DNA from: Amoeboaphelidium protococcarum | Lineage: Eukaryota; Aphelidiomycota; Aphelidea | Assembly (NCBI GenBank): GCA_023515745.1 | Contig: JALECJ010000001.1 | Location: 1 to 64,000, forward strand | Length of the DNA: 64,000 nt | Direction of reading: 5' to 3' | Shown here: positions 34,322 through 47,788 of the stretch, in pieces | How positions within the stretch are numbered: position 1 is the first letter of the stretch | How the letters are laid out: each line of letters starts with the position of its first letter | Position numbers and translations under genes: made by a program | The notes under the pieces: generated by a model | What the model was told of the DNA's origin: nothing | The model's input: the letters and a program-made list of their open reading frames with translations, nothing else | Database searches by the model: none

Positions 34322-36018
34322 ATGAATTATTCTCAACTTGTGACAATTGATGATTTAACATAGCATTCTTGTCCAAATAATTAGATTCGAAGATTAAAAA
34401 TGAGAAAGCCTACTAATGATAGAGCTATGGCGAAAGAGTGGATGTTTGGTCTCAGAGCATCTCTCCCGGCCACACATTGTTGTTTCATTCAGTTTTGAGA
34501 GAATCTTCTTGGCTTTAAGCTCCTTTCTTTGTTCCACAATAAGAAGTTGGCGAGATTAAAGAATCGTCTTCCTCTTCATCTACTGTTAAAGGCACAAGTG
34601 ATTATTTTAAATAGATGGCAAGCAGGGACTGGATGGGGGCGTATGCGGAGAGGCGCAGAGCGGTGGTGGAGAAGAATTAGCTGGAGATTGCCAAGTTGGA
34701 AAAGAGGGTGGAGAAGGTGGTGCTGTTACATGAAAACTATTACTAATTACGACAGAGTTCTTCTGATCGCCGCACATAAGACTAAAATATGGCCTCTAAT
34801 CTTATCACATAGAGAGACAAGTCGCTTCATAAGTCTAGTTCTCAAATATCGATTGGTTCGAGTAGGGGAGTTACTTCAAGATCGACCGCAGCTAGTGGTG
34901 GTGTTGGTGGTACTTTTACAAGAACATAGCGAAGTTAATCTCTCCTATCTGACCTTTAAATAGATAATGATCAACTCACCAAAAAGTCTTTGAAGTAGTT
35001 GGAATAAGAGATTGTTGTGTGGGAACAGGATACACCTATTTAGCATTGTATATTTTGCATGAACAAGTTGCCATCAAATGTCATGGTTGGATACTTGAAT
35101 AGATTTGCTCAGTCATTCAGCGATCTGCTTATAGACTCTTCTACTACCGGTAATGATTAATAATCTGGCTCTGCGAGTAGTGGCGATACATTTAGACACC
35201 ATTGTAGATTGTGTGGCAGAGTTGTATGCGGTAGAGCAGCTTGTTCTTAGATCCGGTCATTGTCAGTGTATACAGATAAGGAAGTTGGCTCAATAAGAGT
35301 GTGCAAAGAGTGTAATAGCCTTGTATTCATTAGGTAGAATCACCTTCATGGACTATAGATTTAGAGCGAGTTGGAAGGATTGTACACTCAGATTTAATCA
35401 CTGGAGTAGAATATTTTTAAAGACTTGCAAGTTTTTAATGAGTATCTGGGCAAGTTATAGCATATGGATACAGAGACTATAAAGAAGGAGAAGCGACTCT
35501 ATCAGGTGTATATCCGGGCAAAAGAGATTAGGACTTAATTGTTGCATAAATTTGGTTAGTATGAAGGTTTTGTTAGAGATATAGCTAAATTGCGTATTAG
35601 TTATAGTAATTCTGGAAGTGGTGATATGAAGCCGTAACATTAAAGTACACATACGCAGCAAGTAAATAAACTGCTGTCCAATGTTAATCAGAGGTCACTC
35701 TTATTTTTGCAGAATAACATGTTCACCTTAAAGTTGCTACCTGAACTGAGCGACTTTCGGCCAACTTCAAAGAATTCATAATAAAGTGGCAAAGGTCGGT
35801 GGGATGATAAATCTCTACCAGGCATCAGTGGTAATAGTTAGTAGGATCAAGATGAGATTTAGAGGCAGTAATAAATGCGGGGCGTATTGCTTGAGTAGAA
35901 GGCTCAGCTCTTGAAAATGATTGATCAGGCTACTAAAGATAGAAAGTTTGAAGACTTGAAATCCCTGACTTTAAGTCTTAACGATATTGAACAAGAACTT
36001 AATAGAAATCAATTGTGA
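34322..36018 (+). CDS. VAC1: Rabenosyn-5/Vac1-like FYVE endosomal tether
   Basis: The protein has a helical N-terminal part (AYAERRAVVEKNQLEIAKLEKRVEKV, like the rabenosyn ERK-rich helix), then a FYVE-type zinc finger with CRLCGRVVCGRAACS and the later pair CKEC, then coiled coils to TGA 36016-36018. Vac1/rabenosyn binds PI3P, Rab5 and a Vps45-type SM protein to direct vesicles to endosomes. The usual basic RRHHCR motif appears as FRHHCR. The first in-frame ATG of the main ORF is 34615 (467 aa), but coherent coding extends back to about 34423 without ATG. I therefore propose a short exon 34322-34339 and an intron 34340-34422 (537 aa total). The 5' end is uncertain. Confidence 0.8.
34340..34422 (+). 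other. Proposed intron in VAC1-like gene
   Basis: Donor GTGACA and acceptor GATAG, with a textbook TACTAAT branch sequence ending six bases before the splice site. Joins in phase 0. The branch site is strong; the donor is less certain. Confidence 0.5.
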
Positions 36019-36121
36019 ATATAGTATCTACTTAACGCTCAAACACATTAGCATTCTATTTTAATAGATTTCTTCAATCTTGTTATTCAATTAAATCTGT
36101 GTGTGTTTTAACGGAAAGTAT

Positions 36122-38895
36122 TCATGATGCTTATTACGGTCGCTGTTATCCTTCTTGTTATTACTGTTATGCCTTGCTAGTGGATGTAGATTTTATAATC
36201 TTCAAGAGTCCAACCGTTGTTACAAAGCATTTCTTGATTCTATCGTCTCCCCTGATCATTGCGACGACACTAATATCATCATCCACCAGCGAAGACTATG
36301 ACACATCCTGACCCGATGCAGAATATTACCAAATTAGCTTTATTCTACTAGAAGCTAGAGCTTAGTCTTGATGATTCATGGCGACAATAGTGAAGATGTG
36401 TTTGACAATCTTCAGTTTTTGGAATAGCAGTTGATATAACTAAAAGAGAAAGCTGCCATTGTTAGAACTCAAATCATCAGTATGAATGCCCAAAACTCCA
36501 ATAGTATTTTCAAAGTACGCGATATCAGCGAGTACTTATTTACAGCAATAGGAGGTAAGAGTACCTTTCTACACCGATTACAGGCTACTGAGCAACTCTT
36601 CAATAGACAGCAGACACATTGCATTCACCAACCATTCAATACACTTTTCCATATTCAGTGGACTAAATCGAGAGGACAATGAAGCAATATCACTCTAAAA
36701 TGTTACATCTTCTCCACCTACAGCGGCATCTTTTTAAAATCTCTTCTAAATGACAGCTTTCAAAATATCTTCGACGACAAAGAGCGTCTAGTAATCACTT
36801 GACCCTGCAGACATTTTCAGTTCATCCAACATACTTGGCAACATCAAAATAGATTCTCCAAATACAGTCATACACTCGGATACGGGAATACTGAATTCTA
36901 ACACGTCTTTAAATTATGTCTTATTTGCACTAAACTAGTTATGGACGCTATTCCAATCAATTTGATGATATCGTCTCAGAGATTAACTCAGCAAATACTC
37001 ACTCAATGAATCGACAAAAGATTCAGTGATAATCTATAAAGCAGATTGGACAGTTTAAGATGAATTTGAATATTTTAGACGCAGGAAATCTTATAAAGAG
37101 GTAGACTCGTTAAACACCTTATCAAACTATAACTGCAAAGCAACGGGAGGTTGATTCTAATCCTCTCCACCAGCACCATCATTAAGGCGTGATACTTTAT
37201 CAAATGCTGAAATCACAGTATACAAATACTTTTCAATTTACAGAATCATTGATAATTTCTACCAACTAGAGCCATAATCTGCTGTATTACCCAAAGTGAC
37301 TTACAAATCATCGGCTGACTTGCGGGAACCGCCACCTCCTATAAGATTCAATATGACACTGTCTTTGAATTCATCAATAAACTTTACCAGGCACGAGTTC
37401 AAAGCATTGGCAAGATAACTCTATCCATACTAATAGAAAAGACGACCATGTACACTGGGCAAATTGTTCAAATACTTTATAAAAGACTTGCTGACAGACT
37501 CAGAAAGTCGCAGCACATCAGCTTTATAACGCGATTGAGCATCTCTAAATATAGCCACAACCTCCCGCTGACAATACTCTGCAAATTCTAGGTGAATGGA
37601 AAAAAGACGATTAGCCAGCGGTTCTGACCACGCGGACTTTGATCCATCAATCTAAAAGGTTGTTATAACCGCATCATGATCTTCGATCCCACAAAGCTCT
37701 TCAACTTGGAACAGTAGTTACACCACCTCCTCATACAATTATACATCCATCAATTATGACTACTTTGATAAATAAGCGACCAAAGTGTTTTGCACCAGTG
37801 ACAGGAACACTACGACTGCAGAGAAATTGTTCGATTAATCACTATCAAATTCTTAGTCAGGAGTGGAATAGTCGAGACCATAAGTACGATTCCATTCATG
37901 TACAAGGGATATATACAATTCCTGCGTGACATGAGAGTGATCTGCAGAGTCGCCGATTGAAGGCTATTTCTTCTATTGATCAATGAACCATTAGGAATAA
38001 GACATTACAAATTCACCTGGACAATGAAGTAACTGGTACGTCTCGACTATACTTTACATCTTCAACTGATCGTCTCCATTACTTAGTTGACTTTGCAGTT
38101 ATGCAGATAACAGTTATATTAGCTATGAACGCTATTACTTTAAATCTTTCATTCCACCATACTCTGTGATGAGGGATGCAGCAGCTTTATACTATGACTT
38201 GTCAGCTAGCATTGAATCCAGTTTAGACTCTAAATCTTGCAAAGTTCGAAACTTTTCAATTCTTTTAATTTCCAACTATAGCTTTACTTACTAGTCCAAT
38301 AGCTATTTCAACTGAGTAATGAGAGTAGATGAAGGCAGATCTTTATGAGACGATATTTGATACTACTATTTCATTACAGGCATTTAAAACGTTTACAGCT
38401 CTTCAAAATTCTTGTCAATGTCCAGCGCAAGTTTTTCTATTCGAGCATCACATGCATCTATAGTCTCCTTGATATTCTCCTTGTTTAAACTATTGTGACT
38501 CTAATTCAGGATAGCCTCAATCTAAGGTAGTACAGTCATCTCTTCTTATACAGTAATGATCAATGAAGGCCGTTTTAACGCGCGCTGCTCATTAAGAGAA
38601 CAGAAAATGCAAATGATCGTTTCATCTTTCGCTCAGATTTACCTACAGAATTTCACGGTCAGGCGCTATAGAGAACGTTATTCATCCTTCATCTACTTGT
38701 TCATAGTGCATAGAAGTTTTATATTCATCTAGCTTTGAAAGAATCTGTGTATTTGCAGCGGTGGCTAAACTCCATATTCAAGTAAGATTCTATGCATCAT
38801 GCTCCCATAAGAACGCGACTCTGTATGTGTAGATTTCACCAAGACAACTCAATCTCTTGCAGATTAATTCGATACTTTGAAAAGTCATTCAACAT
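36122..38895 (-). CDS. COG7: COG complex subunit 7
   Basis: About 863 aa (human COG7 is 770). The spliced N terminus starts MLNDFSKYRINLQEIEL, matching the COG7 opening MDFSKFLADDFD. It continues through TQILSKLDEYKTSMHYEQ and helical heptads that align with human COG7, and the body has SEPLANRLFSIHLEF and related helical-bundle segments. The conserved oligomeric Golgi complex tethers intra-Golgi retrograde vesicles. Two introns are inferred, at 38770-38839 and 38585-38696; the rest is one exon of 2463 nt. The C terminus is extended and ends in polyGln from TAA/TAG, stopping at TGA 36122-36124. The identity rests on my alignment by eye of the N-terminal and central parts. Confidence 0.82.
38585..38696 (-). 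other. Intron 2 of COG7
   Basis: 112 bp, donor GTAGAT after codon CAA, acceptor GAGCAG preceded by a pyrimidine tract. Removes two in-frame TGA codons and joins HYEQ to RALKRPS, consistent with COG7 alignment. Confidence 0.6.
38770..38839 (-). other. Intron 1 of COG7
   Basis: 70 bp, donor GTGAAA, acceptor TGGAG, phase 2. Removes an in-frame TGA right after the conserved N terminus. The acceptor is the least certain part. Confidence 0.45.
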
Positions 38896-39025
38896 TCTAA
38901 TGAAAATATGGGCAGTAGTTTACATAAGCAGTCAGTACAAGTTTATTGATTGCAGTTAGTCTATTAAATTCTACGTCTTACCATTCTAGAAAGGCGGTTC
39001 AAGTGATGGCGGACAATATTTGAAA

Positions 39026-39316
39026 ATGTTACATGTGATTGCTTTTAAGCCTTGCCATACGAATGGACAGTTATAAAACGGAGATCTAATACTAATAAGT
39101 TTGAAGAAAATGGCTATTCTGTATAAAATCACAAAGTTTTGGTAGCACGTCAAAGTTGATTCGTTCAGTTAAGAAGAAGGAGGTAAAGAGTAAGACCAGA
39201 CGGAGGACAATCTCTAACTGGCCTTTGAAAGCATGTCCATTAGTAACAATCAGTAAGCTGGTAAACCTGGCGATGAAAAGTGTAAAGATCTCAGCGGAAA
39301 TAAATTGTCGCGATGA
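39026..39316 (+). CDS. Possible small protein, 96 aa
   Basis: ATG at 39026 opens a frame to TGA at 39314-39316. The encoded protein has a hydrophobic/basic first third and an acidic, Gln/Glu/Asp-rich rest (VKVDSFSQEEGGKEQ, DNLQLAFESMSISNN), a composition typical of real proteins here. It fits the layout: divergent from COG7 (130 bp) and convergent with SRPK (99 bp). The opposite strand is also open across 38999-39385 but encodes a less natural hydrophobic string. No family recognised; the ORF is short, so this is tentative. Confidence 0.35.
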
Positions 39317-39415
39317 GAACACAATTTAAAAGAAACCAGAAGATATCTAGTCAGATGGCGATATAAATGTATAGAATTGAATCATTCAAATGTAGTAGTA
39401 ATAGACGTGGTAATA

Positions 39416-40855
39416 TCATTCAAATTGCATATCTTCTCGTACATCCTGTAGCCACGGATTGAGTAACATTCGATGAGCCGACGCGCGTTCTTTCGGCACA
39501 ACTTGAAGCATCGGGAGGAGAAACGCGGCGATCTGATCGGCCTCATTCACCGAGAATTAATACTTCTCGATCAGCACATCGTTGAGAGGCCAAATCTTGA
39601 GCTTGGTGATTCGCTTAAGAATTCCTTTCGGATTGAAGAACTCTCTGCTAAACTTGCCAGACATTGCAAAGTTGTACGGGAACACGTCAACAAGCTCCAT
39701 CATTTGTGCCAAATGATCATCATCTTTGCCATAATTGTTACCTTTTGCCGGATCAAACAGATAATCACCTACCAAGAGTTCGAATATTATGCAAGCACAC
39801 GACCATATATCACATGTCTCATTATAGTCTGCACCTATTATGACTTCTGGTGCTCGATATTGTCTAGTCTAGATATCAGATGTGAAATGATGGTTAATGT
39901 AACACGCGTTCCCCAAGTCTGCAATCTTGCAAGTGATTCTGTTCAGATTCTATTGCACGCTTCTACTTGAACCATCTACTCGTTGAGACGTATCTTCTTA
40001 AGCCACAGCTAGAGAGATACCAGATAATGACCTAATTAAAGACAATGCGCGGCTACCAGACTGTTATTAATTGTTATTATCATGATTTTAAGACTGATAC
40101 GGCATTGTTTGGCTGGAGGAGATATTCAGTTAATCAAGACCGTATCTGGCGCATAACTATCCCTCAGACAGTGTGATCAGAATATTCTCAGGCTTCAAGT
40201 CCGTATGAATGATTCCACTCTTGGAATGTAGATAATCAAGGCCAGCAAGGAGCTGAAATGCCAATCGTTTTACAACTTTAATGGGAAGTCCCTTATGTTC
40301 ATATCGCCTAATCAATGTGAGCAGATTCTCTCCCAAAGGTTCAAACACCATCGCAACGTGCAATCCAAACATGCCATTAATATTAAAAGAATCCAACAGA
40401 TTAATCACGTACTTGCTGTATGGATGTTTGGCGTCTGCATTTTTAATTCGATCCAGAATTTTGATTTCGTCCCTTGCAGCATCCGTGTAATGCTAGGCGC
40501 TTTTCACAACCTTCAGAGCCACGTAACGGACATTTTTCTAATCTTTACAGAGCCAGACAGTACTAAAATGTCCCCATCCAAGTTTACGCAACACCGCGTA
40601 CTAACCATTGCTGTATTGATCGCCCAACTACACTGGGTGATATCCGCCATGCTTGTAATCTGCAGCATCTTCCTCTTCCTCACTCACATAATGATCGTTA
40701 TTGGCATATCCTTGTCGCTTAACCACGAAATTTCTACATTTAATTTGTAAAACACATACATCAGTTTACAGGATAATAGTGAAAAATATCTTACTAATTA
40801 ATGGGCACTTGATATCCTCCTCCTTTTCGATGTCTTCGACCGTGATTGGAGCCAT
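39416..40855 (-). CDS. SKY1: SR-protein kinase (SRPK/Sky1)
   Basis: 479 aa. The kinase opens with GGYHPVQLGDQYSNGQYAV and the Gly loop in KLGWGHFSTVWL, the SRPK signature; VALKVVKS carries the ATP-binding Lys. The catalytic loop is HTDLKPENIL, with Thr in place of the usual Arg as in SRPKs, and the activation segment starts ADLGNAC. Between them lies a short low-complexity spacer instead of the long SRPK insert. The C-terminal lobe has TRQYRAPEVIIGADY. SRPKs phosphorylate RS domains of splicing factors. The N-terminal extension (residues 1-60) might contain an in-frame intron. ATG 40855 was chosen as the first in frame. Confidence 0.93.
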
Positions 40856-41215
40856 GATGATGCTGATGGTGATTGTGTTACTTCTTATTGCCTACACGGG
40901 ATGGAATAGAAAGATATTAACCACAACAGTACTATCAGTGACTTACTTTTGTGTGGAGCAAAGAATTGGCTCATCATACTCTAATCAAATACAACAATTT
41001 AATATTGTAAAAGCGTGATATATTGTTTAATTGAACAGAGAGCTGTGTTAAAGAGAAGAAGAAAACGTGAAGAGGCGATCTGAGTGTGGCCGACCCCGAT
41101 ACACGTTCCATTAATGGACCATTTTGATCTCATGCAATAAACTGCTTTTTTGATATTATTTGTTCACCTATGTACGCAGCTATTTTCGATATAATTTGCA
41201 TGGCAAGAAGGAAGA
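40856..41215. promoter_or_regulatory. Divergent promoter, SRPK / F-box-ankyrin gene
   Basis: 360 bp with no recognised ORF or motif, AT-rich, between divergent starts. Confidence 0.4.
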
Positions 41216-42298
41216 ATGAGATTAATGCAATTACCTGTAGAGTTGATACATCGCATAATCATTAGTGTGGTACAATCACATGAAACAAGCGCGCGTCGGA
41301 GAGAGCAACTTTTAAATCTGGAGCTTGTTAACTCAAAGGTGCAAATGACTATTAAGAATCATTACTTGCGCGTAATGTGTTTTAAGTCTTTGCCATTGAC
41401 ATCTTTATCAGATCATGTTATATTTATTGCACGTCGCAAATGGCCCATTGAATGTTTGCGCATTTTATTATCTAAAAATTTATAATGTAATGCACAGCAA
41501 GTTAAAATTTTAAATGACATCATGGTCCGATTGGTATGTATGACGGAAAGTTAGGTGCGAAAGTATGCTGTATACCGAAATCTTTGTAACAAATAAGCAG
41601 CTACACGTCAAGAAGGAGAAGGTAAATATGCTATGAAACCATCTGATATGGATTATTTAAAGTTAGTCTTGGAGATGGGCGCAGATATTGGCTTCATGAA
41701 CAACTTTATGACTAGACGCGCGTGTATATATGACAACGTCGATATGTTGAAACTGAGCTTAAGCCATGGTGCATCGATCACTCAAGAGTTGATAGATTTA
41801 GCTATTAAACACTCTTCACACAGCTGTCTCTCTCTTATATATTAGGAAAGACTATTCTAAACTATTAGTGTAGATTTGTCTTCTATAAGCCTGACAGAAT
41901 TAAATAATGATGGACACTGTGAGGAATATTCGACCGCTATGTAAGAGTAGATTAGAAGAATTGAAGATGCTAAGGTCGACTGCTTATAAACGATATCATA
42001 TTGTGCTCTCTAATAGATCTGCGAAGGTAATAATATACCACGCTCAAGTGACAACATGGAAGACTCCTAAAGTCAAGACTATCATCAACAGCATATAAAA
42101 GGGAAAGTGTTTAGAAACGAGATGGATTTCGTTTCAGCGATACTCTAGAGTGAATCCGAAGACTTATGTGATAGGTTATCATCCTTCGTTCATAGTGACA
42201 ATGATTACGATAATAATATCCATAGAGACGACAGTGAACATACTTAATAATGTGGCGGCGTAGAAACACTCGATCATATGCCTTAATTATTATTGTGA
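41216..42298 (+). CDS. F-box- and ankyrin-like protein
   Basis: 360 aa. The start MRLMQLPVELIHRII has the LPxE..xxI look of an F-box, and basic HYLRVM and WPIECLRILLSKN follow. Around residues 135-205, DYLKLVLEMGADIGFMNNF and VDMLKLSLSHGASIT look like degenerate ankyrin repeats (LL..GA.I spacing). The acidic C-terminal third is disordered, with Ser/Asp clusters. F-box/ankyrin proteins often act as SCF substrate adaptors, but here the match is only by pattern. The gene lies upstream of actin on the same strand; its TGA is at 42296-42298. Confidence 0.6.
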
Positions 42299-43692
<1,394 letters not shown>

Positions 43693-44136
43693 GAAGCTTA
43701 TCTAAGATGGTAATGGTTGTTGTGGTTGTACTGGTGGTGAATAATGAACGATGAATTGAGGTGAAATAAAAATTGTTAAGTAAAAACTTTAGGCTTGCAC
43801 CTTTCGCTACCTAGTGAATGCCGATTGTTGGATTACGAGCGACAGCATAATTAATCGTTTCTCACGATTCATGGAGCACCATGTACTCAACGTCTTATTA
43901 TTGAATCGCTCTCTCTCTGGTCTTGTAGCGTGTACCGATAAATCAATTAGGATTGCGCTTGTGTTTAGCTTAGAGCCTGATTTGTGCTAGTCTTTGTCGA
44001 ATTGTGTGATCAATGTGTCCATAATGCACCAATCGGAGTACGTGTATAAATCACTCTACAGTATTAAATCTAGAAATGTGATGAATCTCTTTGATTGCTT
44101 TAGACAAAAATTCAAAAATTAAAATCAAATCTGGTA
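43693..44136. promoter_or_regulatory. Actin 3' flank and promoter of Cys/Pro-rich gene 1
   Basis: 444 bp. It contains AATAAA near 43766 in the actin 3' region and, at 44021-44057, the two-box element shared by the three downstream paralogues. Confidence 0.5.
44021..44057 (+). promoter_or_regulatory. Two-box upstream element, copy 1
   Basis: ATAATGCACCAAT, a 12-base spacer, then ATAAATCACTCT, ending 79 bases before ATG 44137. The same pair with the same spacing recurs at 45588-45625 and 47789-47826. Confidence 0.65.
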
Positions 44137-45135
44137 ATGAAATCATTGGGTAGCATTGTTATTTAGCTGTTGCTGATTTGTGTTGTAATCAATTGCCAGC
44201 GCGTAGATGGACCTTAGGGAAACACGACTGATCTTACAGGCAATCAAGCAGAGTCAACAATTTCTCTGGATGATTGCAACAAATCAAATTATTGGGCATG
44301 CGTCAGTTGCATCGCTGGACCTCGCAAATATTTTCCTAAAGAATGTGCTCCATTGAAGAAGCAGTGTGAGGATTACTCAAAAAGCCTCAGATCTCGTCCT
44401 CCTGCTTACCAGTGTTTAAAGCCCAATTCATAGCTAAATACGCCGAGGCCTTTGCCTGTGAATAGGCCAAGACCATCTCCGTCTACAGGAATGCCTATGC
44501 CTGTCAATGGAACAAAGCCATTGAATCCATCTCGTCTCAAACCCACTCCGTCGCCGACTCCGGTCAATGGGCCAAGTTCAGAGTCGCCATCATCATCTCC
44601 TCAGCCACCTCAAAGCAATAATTATGATGTTAAATTATTCGCTGATTGTGAGTATGAAGTGTATCAAGCCTGCATGGAGTGCCATACCGGAAACGTCGCG
44701 ATGGTTTAAGCTGAATGCGGTCCGCTTAGAGAGTAATGCTCCAGGGCATCAGCTTATCTGTAACCCGTGCCGCCGCCGTTTGTATGTCCTCGTCCGGTGG
44801 AGAGGAGTCCACGGCCTTCGTATCCACCTGCTCCATTACCAGATTCTGAAGCTGGAAGATCCAAAAGCCGCAGATTCTATGTGGCGTGTCTGAAGAACAC
44901 GGTCAATGCTTGTCAGAACTGTCTTGCTGGCCCACTATCTATGAGCGCGCTGCCAGAGTGTCATATATTCGCTCCCTAGTGTGAAGCTGCGACGAGAGGA
45001 CTTGAGCCAGTTCCTCCACCATACGCGTGTCCCAACTTCCCGCCTCCACCTCCGCCGCCGCCTCGTCCTCCATTAACTCCACCATCTCCCGGCGAACCAG
45101 ATTTTCTATCACCTCCTCCACCCACCACTCGTTGA
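44137..45135 (+). CDS. Secreted Cys/Pro-rich protein 1 of 3
   Basis: 332 aa. A signal peptide covers about residues 1-20, then a short linker and three copies of a six-cysteine module, C-x7-C-x2-C-x11,12-C-x6-C-x15-C, ending in PPAYQC, PPPFVC and PPPYAC (about 44265-44420, 44640-44790, 44885-45030). Pro/Ser-rich linkers separate them, and a PPPPPPPPRPPL-type tail follows. I recognise no known domain. Three disulfides per module, with Pro-rich rigid linkers, suggest an extracellular, wall-like, adhesive or protective protein. Several conserved Gln are TAA/TAG. It is the first of three head-to-tail paralogues directly after actin and ends in TGA 45133-45135. Confidence 0.85.
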
Positions 45136-45330
45136 TGGCGTGTGTAACTTATCGTCATGTATAAATGAAAGACTGTGTTGTTGATATATATTTTGTGTTA
45201 TTTAAGAGTAAGCCTATCAAACGTAAAACTTATAAAAAAAAGATTCCTCTTAAGATGAGCCAAAGCCCTGTACTAGTATATAAATGCTCGTTTTACGAAT
45301 TATGATTAGAGAGTAATCCTACCTGATCCG

Positions 45331-45356
45331 CTAATCAATCAAGTTGAAACAATCAC
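45331..45356. repeat. Shared downstream element, copy 1
   Basis: CTAATC followed by AATCAAGTTGAAACAATCAC, about 200 bases after the gene 1 stop. Close copies follow genes 2 and 3, marking one duplicated unit. Confidence 0.55.
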
Positions 45357-45587
45357 GGCTTCAGTTTGGATAACGACAAAGTGTGCCCCTTTTGACTACC
45401 TTCCTTTATGCGGCCCTGCTCCCTAACTTACGGTACATATATTTCTTTAAGCCTCACATGATGTGTTACATCAAGGCTACAATCAAGATTAAAAGCGTGA
45501 TCATTATTGTGTAATCTTGGCGCTTGATCAGTGACTTGGTCGGCGCTCTGCGATGGGCCCGTGTCGATCACAGAGGATCACAGTGAC

Positions 45588-45625
45588 CATAGTGCACCAA
45601 TAGCGATTCGTGCATAAATCACTCT
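45588..45625 (+). promoter_or_regulatory. Two-box upstream element, copy 2
   Basis: CATAGTGCACCAAT, a 12-base spacer, then ATAAATCACTCT, 65 bases before ATG 45691. Same layout as copies 1 and 3. Confidence 0.65.
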
Positions 45626-45690
45626 TTTAGATACACAATATCAATGGCTCTTTTCTATTCCATTTAAGATTTTTAATTCCAAATCTGATT

Positions 45691-47169
45691 ATGAAATCAC
45701 TAGCTAATATTGTTATTTTATTATCGCTGATCTGCACTGTAATTGATGGTCAACGCTTTAGGCGCTCTGACGAAAACTCAACTCCAGGCGGGACTAATAA
45801 TCAAACCTTACAATCGCCACCTAGCCCAATTGCTGAACGTGCTGCCAATCCAGTTGAATCACCAACACTTCGCTCATCGTCCGAAAGCACTGGCAAGCCG
45901 GCCCATTCATCAGCATCTACTTCTCCCCCAGTGGGCTCTGGCAACCAGGCCTAGTCTACCAGATCTCTGGACGATTGTATGGCAACAGCTAAATATAACG
46001 AATGTCGCAAGTGTCTGGCATGTCCTCCTGGGGCTACTTGTGCTGCTGTTATTCCTCCTGAATGTGACGAAATAAGAAGGCAGTGTGAAAGATACTCGCA
46101 AGGCTCTGGATCTATTCCGCCTGCTTATCGTTGTAGTAAACCTCCTTCTAATCCGTCTCCGCCTGCTCCAAATCCTACGCCTGTAAGTAGGTCTGCCAAT
46201 CCGACCGAGACACCACCATCTCGCCCAATAACTGAGCGTCCTGACGATCAGGTCGGCGCAACAAGATCTCTAAGTGATTGCCTTGCAACAAGTTATTAAG
46301 CATGTATTAAATGTCGCGCTGGGCCTCTCAATTTCATTCCTCCAGAATGTGAGCCATTATAGCAAGATTGCGAAGATTACTCGAAAGGCCTCAAATCTCG
46401 CCCACCGGCTTATCGTTGTGATACACAGCGCTCTGATCCATCTCCGACTATTCCAAGGCCTGGTAGTAGACCTGATCCATCGTTTGTTCCAATGCCTGTA
46501 CCTGTGAATGATACTACAAGTCCACCAAGACCCCGTTAATGGGGACGCAGAGATCCACGTCCTTCTCCTGTGCCTACGCCACTACCTTTTAATAATGGTA
46601 CTTTTCCTACACCAGGCCCGCCGTCTTCGTCTCCTCAATCACCTTAAAGCAATAATTTTGATGCCAAATTATTCGCTGATTGTGAATATGAAGTGTATCA
46701 AGCTTGCATGGAGTGTCATAGTGGAAATTATTATACAGTTTAAGCTGAGTGCGCTCCTCGTAGAGAGTAATGCTCCAGGGCTTCAGCTTATCTGTAACCC
46801 GTCCCACCTCCATTTGTTTGTCCTCGTCCAGTGGAGAGGAGTCCACGACCACCTTATCCACCTGCTCCATCGCCAGACACCGAAGCTGGCAGATCAGAGA
46901 GTCGTAAGTTTTACATCGCGTGCCTGCAAAACTCGTACTAGGCTTGTTAAAATTGTTTGGCTGGGCCATTATCAATCGAAACCGTGCCTGAATGTAGTGC
47001 GCTCGCCACTTAATGTGATGCCGCAACCAGAGGAACCGGACCAGTACCTCCACCATACGCATGTCGCAACTTCCCAACTCCTCCTCCGCCGCCACCTCGT
47101 CCTCCATTGGCTCCGCCTCAAGGTGGCTACCCAGATCATCTAGTTCCTCCTCCATCTTTTACGTTTTGA
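45691..47169 (+). CDS. Secreted Cys/Pro-rich protein 2 of 3 (four modules)
   Basis: 492 aa, the longest paralogue. A signal peptide (MKSLANIVILLSLICTVIDG) starts it, then a Ser/Pro/Thr-rich stretch and four six-cysteine modules (about 45970-46135, 46275-46430, 46670-46830, 46910-47065). The first module is divergent, with x8 at the first spacing and an extra CPPGATC pair; the second is nearly identical to module 1 of gene 3. The third and fourth match modules 2 and 3 of gene 1. A PPPPPPRPPLAPP tail ends at TGA 47167-47169. The mosaic similarity to both neighbours indicates duplication with module gain. Extracellular role inferred from signal peptide and disulfide pattern. Confidence 0.85.
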
Positions 47170-47315
47170 ATCCATTCAGACTCTTAATTCATATTGTACA
47201 ATATAATTTCTTGATTGTTTAAAGTTTACCTGCAATTCACTAGGAGTTCATATTTCAGCGAGAGTGGTACTTTTTCATATTCAGCGAAAGTAACCTCGAT
47301 AGTGTATTCTAAAGT

Positions 47316-47350
47316 GCTAATCAGGTAATCAAAATTAGTTGAAACAACAA
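47316..47350. repeat. Shared downstream element, copy 2
   Basis: GCTAATC ... TAATCAAAATTAGTTGAAAC, more diverged than copies 1 and 3, about 150 bases after the gene 2 stop. Confidence 0.45.
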
Positions 47351-47788
47351 TGAAACGCTCTTGTACCACCTGAAGATAAACCGCCGCGAACAAGCTGCAC
47401 CTTAGTCAAAGCTTGAAGAGTGTAGCACCTTAGGTCCACCGAAATAGTCCCACTCCTTCCAATAGAGGTGCATCAAGAAGCAGGAGTGCTGTTTGTGTGG
47501 GCCGTTATAGAAATCGCTGCTGAGAAACCTCTTCTGCTTGAATAATGAACGAAGACTTGACGCGAGATGCAAATATGTAATACTAATTGACCATGGTCAA
47601 TAAAGTGCTTGAGATCGAAATCTGAGCTCTGCTAATCCTCAAAATTTTTTTCCTTCTATCACTAATAGCATAATTCGGAGCAATCAAGATTAAACGCATG
47701 ATCATAATTGTGTATAGCTTGGCGCCTGATGCGTGACTTGGTCCGCGCTCTGCATTGTGCTTGTGATAGATTCAAAGGTCACAGTGAC

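Larger units (their letters stand above)
45136..45690. promoter_or_regulatory. Spacer between Cys/Pro-rich genes 1 and 2
   Basis: 555 bp. It holds the conserved downstream element at 45331-45356 and the two-box upstream element at 45588-45625. A 45480-45560 stretch is also alignable with the region before gene 3. Confidence 0.5.

Noticed and set aside
38999-39385. Minus-strand hydrophobic ORF of about 128 codons
   Set aside because: It overlaps a more natural plus-strand ORF at 39026-39316 and reads as hydrophobic runs with no family; the layout fits the plus-strand gene better.
40295-41018. Plus-strand ORFs over the SRPK gene
   Set aside because: They are complements of the kinase sequence; the minus strand carries all kinase motifs.
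46508-47155. Overlapping ORFs on both strands in the Cys/Pro-rich genes
   Set aside because: These depend on treating TAA/TAG as stops; the Cys module spacing fits only the plus frame used for the three paralogues.
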